A stretch of 64,000 bases of DNA from Acephala macrosclerotiorum (lineage: Eukaryota > Ascomycota > Leotiomycetes > Helotiales > Mollisiaceae): assembly GCA_014904845.1 (NCBI GenBank), contig MU119343.1:65202-129201 (forward strand), read 5' to 3'. The notes under the pieces were generated by a model, which searched no databases, was not told where the DNA came from, and was given only the letters and a program-made list of their open reading frames with translations. Shown piece by piece: positions 54,711 to 64,000 of the stretch (position 1 is its first letter; the number at the start of each line of letters is the position of its first letter). The position numbers and the translations under genes were made by a program.

Positions 54711-55744
54711 GGCTTGGAGAGGATGCAAAATAACGAATAGAGTTTGACTGTTTGTCCCGAGGAACTGGATCTGGGGAATCGAAAGGTAGTGGAGGCCGGA
54801 AGAGAAGGATGTTCCATCTTATTAGTGGATCTAGAATAGGATTCTCAGGAATATCGATCACAGGGACAGTGCTCGCAATAAACCAGACTCACTAGATACC
54901 TGCGGCTCGGCCACATGGAACACACAATAGACCGCGACGCTCCACTCCGGGAATGGCGTAGGCATACCCGAACCAAGTGGACGAGTACCGTTCGATCTAA
55001 GCGACGGGCCTGAAACACATTCAGGGGGGCCAAAAATATCTTGATAGTATGGAGTAACGCAGATCCGGGGAAATGGAGATACATCTCATGTCCTTGCAAG
55101 ATATACATGAAGTCTGAAGCAAAAGCCATGTTAAAGAACACGAAGCGTCGAAATTGCTTTCACGGCAAACATTGAATAAGTGTCCCAAAGAGTGAGGACC
55201 TGTGTGTGGGCGCAAATAGAGTTCAGCCACAAACGTGACAGGCTGTCATATCAGACCACATTCTAGGCTTTAGCGAGTCAGAAAGGGGAAATCGTTCCAC
55301 TCGCCCGATGATGCTGGTTGGAAAATATGATCTGAAGCCGAGTGTAGGTCCCAATCAAACCCATGTATCGTCCGGGGATGGGGGCAGCAAATCGACGTAG
55401 CGTAGTGCGGGGAGAGTTTTCGGAACTCGGGACAAAATGCTGCTGTGCGACTGGACAATTTCATCGCGTGGGGATTCAACGCTCGCATCCACTTTCTCTG
55501 TCATGATGCGGACTCGTGAAAAGGGGATCGAAATCAAGAAATGCCAGCATAGCAGGGCTCTATGATCCAGAAGCTCCCAAAGAAAATCATAGTTCAACCG
55601 TGAACGAAATACTCATAACAATTAGAAAATCAACTTGATAACCGAAATGTCACCGCTCAATACATGCATCGCAAATCAGATGAAGATAGGAATCAAACAA
55701 AAGAGCAAAGAAAATCATACCCTTTCAAAACAGCCTTTCACCCT
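54711..55744. other. Intergenic
   Basis: Upstream of the membrane protein gene and downstream of the PKS relic. No gene supported. Confidence 0.5.
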
Positions 55745-58700
55745 TCACCCCTCACTCTCAAGATCACTACTTAAATCGCAAACATGATCCGCCCCCTTAA
55801 CCAACACCAACTCGGTCTGCACCCCCTTCCCCCGTAACCCATCAAACGTCCTTTTCGTCTGCCGCCACAGGATCAACTCATCTTTCATTCCCCGCACGAA
55901 GAATGTTGGGGTTTTGTAGTTCTCATTTCTGATTTGTGCGATGGGGGAATAAGGGATGATCTTTTCTGAGGGAGGTTGTAGTAATCTTTGGGGTCGGGGC
56001 TTGAGGCCGGGATTTTCGATTTGGAGGGGAGGCCCCTAATGATTAGAGGGATGCTTTGGGCTTTCCAGTTTATGTGAAGGACGAGGCGGGTTCCGGGGTT
56101 TGTGCGGATGCGGGGGTAGGACAGGGGTGTGCATGCCCCTACTGTGCTGTATTTGGTGATCTGTGAGAGGTTAGCATGGGATGTGGCACGGAAGCTGGAT
56201 TTAAGCTCACAGGCTCATCGTGAATTGCTTCAAAAAGATCATAGTCTTTCCCGGTATCTCCAGCACTGGCTGGCTGGATAGGATTCTTCTACCTTGTATT
56301 TCATGTCAACATAGGACCCAGAGCGGAAACAGGAGACACATCTTACATTCACCCTCGTAACCAGGAGGACAATAGAACGCTAAGATAGCCGACGGTGGTT
56401 TGAGCCCTCGCCAAGGCGCCGTCCAAGAAAGAGACATCACCGACTAGCCACCAGATGACCATCCTACATCCACGACCCTCTCGCCATCAACTTTGATATC
56501 ACAACGACGAAGCTTTATAAGAGGCAATTCGTTCCGAGCCCACGTAGGAGCATCGCATACGTCTACCATAGGGCCTTGCGACAGGTTTATCTCGGGCCAC
56601 ATTCTGTGATCGAGACTGATTGGGAGGAAGCCATTCTCGAATAGAAGGCGAGTTTGAGGCGGTCGAATGTCTTTTCGGGAGAAGATAATGTGGCTGTCAC
56701 CTTGTATCAACAAAGCTATCATTATCAACAGAGAGTTCATCTCAAGAGAGAGGAGGCGACTTACCGACGGGCAACTTGCCTGAAGGCGAGGCTGAGCTCG
56801 AACGATAATAGATATCGGCATGGATGTCAGTGTTACCAACGCGCTTGTAAACAACAGTCTCTACCGAAACTTGAACGTTCTTGGCCTTCGTCATGGCCAC
56901 CTGAGTGTCTGGACTCGCCGTCGGAAATCCGGCAACAACGCGAATGGTCTTCGACACCAGCGTATCTCCGTACCTCTTTGAAACCAGCATTCTTCATACG
57001 GCGTTCGACGCGTTCCCAGCGCCTTTCATCCACGATAGGATGAGTTTGACCATCACTGAACGTAAGCCATTAATCAATCAAACCATACACATTGTCCAGC
57101 CAAAATACATTCTTCGTCATTTCCACCAGGGTCAGGACCCTATCATCATTGCGAAGCATTTTCCGAAGGTGGGACAACGGCCCGTCGAGGTTTTTAGTTG
57201 CATGAACGCAGTTAGTTGCGATGATGACATGATACGCACCATGATTATGCTCAAGTGGCCCTTTCCGATATCCAGAACCTCAAATTTCATCCCTTCCGCA
57301 CCTTTGAAGTACTTCTTGGCGACAGCCACCAAAGATGCACCCATGTCAGAGACGTATACTCGAACGGGATGCCGTGACCTCGCAGATGGTTGACGATGTG
57401 TTGAGTTGTGCCACCAGTCCTGGCACCGATTTCGAGAATGCGGAAAGGTCCGCGTCCGCTAGAGTTGGAAAAGGCTTTCATCAGGAAGTCTCTCAAGAGC
57501 AAGGTTAGTTTGCGAAAGATCGGCCAATTCTCATACATATCTTCCAGGATCTGCTTGTTTATCTTGTTTCCAGAAAGCAATTGAAGGCCGTCGGCTTCGC
57601 CAGTCAAGCATGGAGCAAGTTTCGATCCGATGACTTTGGTTAACCTGTGGTGTCAGTTGAGATCCCGTAATTAGGTGGTATCGAAGGGCAGTGCACCGAG
57701 ACATCGTTCGATGTTGAAATGAAGCCGCACGCTTGATCGAGCATCGACTCATATGGGCAGTCTAGGCTCGTCTAGATGCACCAGTAAATTTACCTTATTA
57801 AGGGAACATTCCCACTTCGTTAGACGGGCCGATTAGACATCACAATATCACTCCTTTTGCCCTCTCAGCTGATATGTGGACCATCGCATTCCCAGGATGT
57901 TGTACAAGAATTTCCTGGAAGATGAACTCCACGGTCATGCTGTCTACCTGTGTATCCGTTCGAGTAAATCCGCTGTCTGTCGCTCTAATGAGATGACCGT
58001 CCCCCAAAATATGGTACAATTGATGCACAAGCTTTTCATTTCTGTCCGAGAACTGGATCTTCAGTATCAACACTCCATCCTGGAGAGAGTTGAGATCACA
58101 ACCAAGATTTGCAAAAGCCTCCGTCACATACGCGAGGACTGTACGTGCTTGATCAGGGTAGACCTCATTCCAGAAGTTGGCGACCTTGGTCTCGGCCGCT
58201 GCTTGATCAAAATTATACTGCATAGATTCGAACGACTTTGCAACGGAGACAAGAGTTGGCGGTGGTGTGGCTTCAGCAGGTACAGGAGGGCTGGATTGGG
58301 GAGAATGTTGGGATGAAGATGGCGTATGCACCGGTGTCGCTGGTTCACTAGCTGTACTCGTGTTTTTGGGAGAGCACCTGGCGTTTCGCAGACAGTATCA
58401 TCTGTAGTATTGCCCAGTTTCTCGACAAGATATGTGCATATCTCACGGAGATACTCAAAGAACAAGGATGCTGAGAGGTCAGCGGAGGTTTCAAGGGCGG
58501 TTCGAAGGTCATTAGGTACCTCGGTGGCCATCAAGGAGTTGATCCCGGGTTCATTGAACATTGATTCATCCTTGAGGTCCTCTACGGGCACGTCCGTGAT
58601 GTGGTGTATCACTTTGAACACCTGTGCTCGTACGCTAGAGGATTTCTTCTTTGCAACTTCGAAGACATAAGCATCAGTAAACGCCCTGCCATCCTTGTCT

Positions 58701-59141
58701 TCTGTTATCGTCGCGTATGCAATCTAGTCCTTCGCATCCGGATTGAAGAGACTACCAGTCTCAACTCTCTCAATTAGATTGCAGATGAAGATATCCTCGA
58801 AGCTAGGGTTGTTGAAATAGTTTGACGAGAAATCCAGCAAAGCCCATGAAAGCTTCGGTCGACGGGGTGTTGCACAAGCGTTGGTGGGGCGATGCATCGG
58901 TGTCCACAGCTACAGATATTCGTCTGGCGACCTCTAGACCAACAGAGGCGATCTCTTTGATGCCTCGAAAGTGCTCCGCGTAGTGTACAATGTGGCTGAA
59001 GGCGCGATAGATGTGATTCCCTTGCATCTTCTTTGCTGCGAGATTGTCGAGAATGCCGGTACAGCGTTGTGAGCCGATCAACATTTGGAAACGATTGAAT
59101 GTCCGGGTCGCTTTTGAGTCCCTCTTCTTTTGAAGGGACAC
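55745..59141 (-). pseudogene. Decayed non-reducing polyketide synthase: PT-ACP-CMeT-hydrolase relic
   Basis: Minus-strand pieces keep the domain order of methylating NR-PKSs. Product template at 59141-58680 (KKMQGNHIYRAFSHIV, HFRGIKEIASVGLEV); ACP at about 58630-58420 (GINSLMATEV, phosphopantetheine Ser kept, usual Asp replaced by Asn); C-methyltransferase at 58331-56750 (LVHQLYHILGDG, ILEIGARTGGTT where LEIGAGTGGTT is usual, [13 protein letters not shown]); and alpha/beta hydrolase at about 56740-55745 (HIIFSRKDIRP, VVDVGWSSGG, YKTPTFFVRGMKDEL). Frameshifts occur at about 57,360 and 57,230 and near 58,330. An in-frame TAG replaces the expected Trp in KD-W-IAYAT, and the region between PT and ACP is largely deleted. 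KS and AT domains are absent. Not functional. Confidence 0.88.
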
Positions 59142-61517
59142 GGGTCCTGACGTATGTTGGAATAGTTCACTGCCTTGCAGGAAACCCCAGGAGATGAGGA
59201 CTCTGGGTTAGTGAAGAGGAAGATGCCCACTATGAATGAGAAGAATCCTACTTATGGAAAAAAACCTTGATCTCTACTACAGAAAACCATCAATCCACAA
59301 GCGAAGGGCCTCTCACCGAAGATGACCGATAGCCCGCTTTTGTTAACAAGGCCTCCTATTAAGGCGTGTCAGACGATCCATACTTTGGGTGTCATTGGCG
59401 TGCATTCGGACAAAAGCGGATACATCTAAATAATGGATGCTACTTCTATCGGACCCATCCTATGATCCCATAGGTATCCGGTACGGTGCATTTCATAGCA
59501 GTGGAAGTCCCCGAGGTCTACCGTTGAACCTCCTTGGTGGCCTTGTAAGGATAAGCACACCCACCATGCCTCCGCAGGATGCATCCACCCTGGATGTCTT
59601 AGCATTACATCGAGAGAAGATGCCATAGCTCCGCGACTTCGTCTTTGTCTTGGTAGATTAGGAAGGCGATGGGCTCATGATGGTAGAATCAATGGCCTGG
59701 AATCAGACTTGGAACATGTTGACTTCAACTGCTGACTATCTGATTGAATCCCACTGCCGTCCGAATGGAATAACTACCCCATAATTCGTGTTCGACGGAT
59801 AAAATCCACGATGATAGCGGTCGCTCCATGTGGGGAAAGAGACTCGTTATCTCGTTGTTGGAAGGTATTCCCTGTCAAGGCGTTTCCCATCCAAGTAGTC
59901 TTGTGATTCGCTTTCACCGGAGTCTTTTGTGATTCGCCTCAGTACCAGTCGTTACACCAAGATTGGTCAAGATCCTTCGATGCGAGTGTAGTGTCGAATA
60001 CGTCTGTCCGAATAAGCGGCACGACTCGTTGACATTTCATGTAAGTCAATGGCCAGTAACAACGGTCTCCATTCGAGAAAGCCTAAGTCGTTTCCATGAG
60101 GTACGGTGAAGGCACAGCTTCTTGCGCGCTGTCATTCCAACTTCCCTTCGTCCCGTTGTGTTCCTGTTGCGTTTTTTCACCGATGCTCCTCCGATGTAGC
60201 AGCTGCGATTACTTGTAGACAAGCGGGAGGGTTGTAAGAGAGGTAGTCATGAAGCACAGCGGAATCGCATCGCAAGATGTTGTGGGACAGCGTCATGGTC
60301 GAGTTGTTGCTCTGGTGCTGGGAGGATGATGTTTGTGTTTTCGTCGAAGTAGAGTGCAGCGGCAAGGGCCGCTTACACCCTCTGCCTCAGGCAGTAGGAT
60401 TTCCGGATCACGTGTCACAAGCTGGCCCATTATACCTCTCGCAACTCTTTATGAGTACGAAGGTATGTAGCAGCGTTCAAAGAACGAACGAGGATATGCT
60501 CGCTGATTTCTCAAAATTTCTTTGTGACTATGAAAATTTGGTGGACATCCTGGGACCTCCTCGCTTGCTTACGACCCATTTGCACCGACCTAACTTCGAA
60601 CTTTTCAATTGGGAATTGGCTCCCATTTTTACGCTCTACAGTCTTCAACTATAAGATCTAACTTCGAAGAAACAAATCAAAATTTAGAAATACTAGTGAG
60701 GACTCTGATAGCTGTGTTGGAAGGATTGCTCAGAGGCTGGGGAACGTGGGGCTGGTGGGGAATTGTGGATACACTGATTATACAGGAAATTTCTGGTGCT
60801 GGGAAGTCGACCAAGACTGCATGTGCTCTCGCTACTACCTTCGGAGTTCTGGGCTTGGGCTTGGTGTATTCCTGAAGTCGTGTTTCTAAGAACAAAGTAT
60901 GAAACTTCTTGAAAGGATGAGATAGCAAATGCAAAGGACTATTCGCAAATCGGAAGAAAAAGTTGATCTCCCACAGCTAGATTCAAAATAACTTAATTAA
61001 AATCCCATTCCAGAGACGTAGACGTAAGACTTGACGAGGAACGGATTGGTCACGTGCCCAACTTGAAGGCTATCTCAAGAAATTCTTAACACAGCAGTCC
61101 ACTCGAGCCGCCTTTTCGGCGGCGCATCTCGGGGGCTGTCGAGAAGCCAGAGACTCATCTTATTGATGATGTTCTAGGCCATTGCCCCTGAGGCTTGAAG
61201 AGGGTCATGAGGCTTGAAGAGAGCTCGTGGAAAAGCATGTGAAATTTGAGCTTTGGAGAATATCCCTGCAAAGCCGAGGACATCACCAGCACCGAACAAA
61301 ACAATCCTCCTCAACCCTCCAAGGCCCTAACTCGATCACGACGACTTTATGACACAGAATTTCAATGAAGCTTTCTTCTATGTGAAGTTTAGGGCTATGA
61401 TACCATCTGCGACGATTCGCTCATGCCCTTACTGAAGTAGCTGCACCGCAGCATCAACAAGCTTCCCCACGTTTTCTCCGCAATTCGCCCCAGACACACT
61501 CCTTCTAAGGCGCAAAG
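59142..61517. other. Intergenic, no PKS KS/AT found
   Basis: Searched by eye for upstream PKS domains (DTACSS, GHSLG/GHSxG motifs) on the minus strand without success. Short ORFs at 59426-59626, 60177-60365 and 60609-60875 have no support. Confidence 0.5.
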
Positions 61518-63789
61518 ATGGCAGTACACTCGAAATTGCTCCCTCCTGATCGCACAATCAAGAGTATTGTCTCCGAGCTCACGACTCTGTACCTAAAGCA
61601 CCGAACGAACATCTCGCGGACAGTCTACATCACCCTCTTCCTCGCCCTCCTTAATCGCATACGGTCTGCCATCTCCGAGCAGAAGGCAGCAGCTATAAGA
61701 CAAGCAGCAGCGAGGCAGCGAGGGGCAACTACACTGGGACATGGAGATGCGACGAAGAAACCAAAGGTGGAGCTCAATCGGGAGTTCTTCAAGAGCTTGT
61801 TCAAACTGCTGAGGATATGCATACCGGGGTGGAAGAGCAAAGAGTTACGGCTCTTGATCAGCCATAGCATATTCCTAGTTATTAGGACCCTGATCAGCTT
61901 AAAGGTTGCTGCTATGGACGGTGCGCTGGTCTCGAGTCTGGTTAGAGGAAGAGGGAAAGACTTCTTGATTGGCATTGTGTGGTGGATGCTGATTGCTGTG
62001 CCTGCGACTTTCACGAACTCCATGGTACGTACTCATCAACCTATTTAGAGGCAATTTCTGATCTGCTATAGCTGTCCTACCATCAATGCAAATTATCCTT
62101 ACAATACCGAACACGATTAACGAATTACATCCACGAAAAGTACCTCTCAAACATGACCTTCTACTCCCTTTCCGCCCTCGATGACCGAATAAAGAACGCA
62201 GATCAATTGATCACGGTGGATGTCTCCAAGTTCGCGAATAGCTTAGCAGAATTATACGGCAATTTGGCGAAACCCACATTGGACATGTTGATCTACAATT
62301 ATTCGCTTTCGAAAAGTGTTGGTGGAGAAGGGCTATTCTTCATGTCCCTACTCGTACAACTATCAGCAAATGTCATGCGAGCCTTGACACCACCATTCGG
62401 GAAATACGTGGCGGATGAAGCACGACTAGAAGGCGAATTTCGATTCGAGCATTCGAGGTTAATAGACTACAGCGAGGAGATTGCACTGTACAACGGGCAC
62501 GAGGCAGAAAAGGACACATTGGATAAAGGATATTTTACACTTATTAAGCACGTTAATTGTACGTTCCCGGCACAGGACTTTATGCAGGACAGCTGTGCTA
62601 ACACTTTGCAGACATTCTACGACGGCGATTTACTCATGGGATCATGGAGGTATGTATCATTGGGCCCGAACCGGACCTCTTGCTGACTCAAATCCAGGAT
62701 TTTATAATCAAGTACGTGTGGGGTGCACTGGGGCTGGTTCTTTGCAGTGTCCCTGTTTTCTTCAAGATTCCTGGAGCAACTGCTCAAACGATGGGTGACC
62801 GGACCGAGAGCTTTGTCACCAACCGACGATTACTTCTCTCCAGCTCAGATGCCTTTGGGCGAGTCATGTTCTCGTATAAGGAGGTCACTGAACTGGCTGG
62901 ATATACTTCTCGGGTCGCTACCTTGCTAGATGTTATGGACGATATTAAGGCAGGACGGTTCGAGAAAACGCTCGTGTCAGATGAAGCTTCTGGGAATCAG
63001 CTTGAGCTAATGAAAGGCCGCGGGACGGTGATCGAGAGTGAGGACGTCGAGTTCATTGATGTACCAATTATCACTCCAGGAGGTAGCGTGCTAGTGAAAG
63101 CACTCTCATTCTCCATGAAACCTGGAGATCACGTCTTAGTCGTTGGTCCAAACGGCTGCGGCAAATCCTCACTCTTCCGCATCCTCGGCGGACTCTGGCC
63201 TGTATACGGCGGCACAGTTCGCAAACCACCTCTCTCGCAAGTCTTTTACGTTCCCCAACGGCCATACCTAAGTGCCGGCTCGCTCCGACAACAGATCATC
63301 TATCCCGACTCATTGCGAATTATGCGAAGCAAAGGAATCACAGACCACGACCTCCTCGAAATCCTCCGAATCCTCGACCTCGACCACCTCGTCGACTCCT
63401 TCCCCGACGGCTGGGACGCCGAGGCCGAATGGCGCGACGTCCTCTCGGGCGGTCTCCAGCAACGCGTCGCCATGGCACGCCTCTTCTACAACAGACCCAA
63501 ATACGCCATCCTCGACGAATGCACTTCGTCCGTTACCCTAGAAATGGAAAAGGTGATGTACGAGCATGCAAAAGCACTTGGTATTACACTTATGACTGTT
63601 AGTCATAGAAGGAGTTTGTGGAAGTATCATAGTAAGATTTTGCAGTTTGACGGGCAGGGGAAATATATTTTTACGGGGTTGGATGCGGAGAAGAGGTTGA
63701 AGCTCGAGGATGAGAAGGAGGAGTTGGAGATGCATCTTAGGCAGGTGCCTGAGATTGAGAGGAGGATTGCAGAATTGACTGCTGCGTGA
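61518..63789 (+). CDS. Peroxisomal ABCD-type half ABC transporter, Pxa1/Pxa2-like (707 aa)
   Basis: Exons 61518-62024, 62072-62558, 62612-62649 and 62698-63789, with introns of 47-53 nt; the tiny third exon (38 nt) restores [23 protein letters not shown], and 2124 nt closes. The N-terminal ABC_membrane_2 region carries about six transmembrane segments with the ABCD-typical [19 protein letters not shown] and [13 protein letters not shown]. The ATPase domain shows Walker [10 protein letters not shown], signature [13 protein letters not shown], Walker [10 protein letters not shown] and the H-loop TVSHRRSLW. It would import long-chain acyl-CoA into peroxisomes for beta-oxidation as a dimer, by family knowledge. 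A C-terminal coiled helix follows the NBD. Confidence 0.94.
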
Positions 63790-64000
63790 TATTTTGGGGA
63801 ACAGGGGAGCATACGGGATGGCGTTCTGGATTGAGGGCGTCTGGTGGCAGGAGGTGGGGGAAGAGATACACCAGAGGAATCCGTGAATTCGTACTATGAC
63901 CTAGGTAGTAGCTCAGAAGTTTTCACGATGATACCCAGGCAACTTCATTCCAATGCTCTTCTGCGTTGAAAGGCAATGGACCAAGAAGTCGAGAAGTTCT

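Noticed and set aside
60609..60875. ORF containing SGAGKST, reminiscent of a Walker A loop
   Set aside because: Spacing does not fit GxxxxGK[ST], there is no Walker B, and the ORF has no gene context.
1..64000. CRISPR array, rRNA genes or bacterial-type operons
   Set aside because: No regularly spaced identical repeats, no rRNA-like sequence; gene structure is eukaryotic.

Overview
The window is nuclear DNA of a filamentous ascomycete (Pezizomycotina). The evidence is short GT-AG introns of about 45-70 nt with CTAAC-type branch sites, fungal Zn2Cys6 regulators, DHA2-type MFS transporters, P450s, a DUF3455 protein, a PigL_N-type protein and a non-reducing polyketide synthase relic. Leotiomycetes is a guess; nothing seen here fixes the class.

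Region 1 (about 1-18 kb) holds no conventional large gene. It carries at least 14 copies, mostly on the minus strand and about one per kb, of one module. The module is a TATA box, about 60 bp of leader, an ATG that directly abuts a 5' splice site (usually ATG|GTGAGT), a first intron of about 200-270 nt with a conserved TGCTGTCAA-like element about 140 nt inside it, and a GCTAAC/GCTAAT-type branch site before the acceptor. Two further copies lie on the plus strand at 16.8 and 17.5 kb. A few copies splice into clean small proteins (41, 48, 61, 91 and perhaps 108 aa); others have lost the start codon or carry stops or frameshifts. I do not recognise the family; one copy has a SANT/Myb-like stretch. 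This is the most novel content of the window.

Region 2 (14.2-25.5 kb) has a small three-exon gene, a DHA2 MFS transporter next to a Zn2Cys6 regulator, and a thioesterase-like gene with a decayed partial copy just upstream. Region 3 (25.5-38.2 kb) has an AT-rich patch with a tRNA-derived repeat-like box, a PigL_N/coiled-coil protein, a secreted DUF3455 protein with a GC-AG intron, a secreted beta-propeller, a second MFS transporter with a long N-terminal tail, and a THEM6-like thioesterase-fold protein.

Region 4 (40.3-54.8 kb) has a fatty-acid elongase, two P450s (one of the alkane/fatty-acid hydroxylase type), a 66-aa secreted protein, a broken ORF, an 867-aa regulator combining homeodomain, RRM-like, Zn2Cys6 and C2H2 modules, and a multi-pass membrane protein. 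Region 5 (55.7-63.8 kb) has a decayed polyketide synthase (PT-ACP-CMeT-hydrolase) and an intact peroxisomal ABCD half-transporter. Several intact genes concern fatty acyl chains (thioesterase folds, elongase, omega-hydroxylase-like P450, ABCD transporter), but they are interleaved with unrelated genes and do not form an obvious cluster.

Exon boundaries below were read by eye from splice signals and phase. Where phases close exactly and motifs rejoin, I treat the model as good. The array gene models are the least certain.
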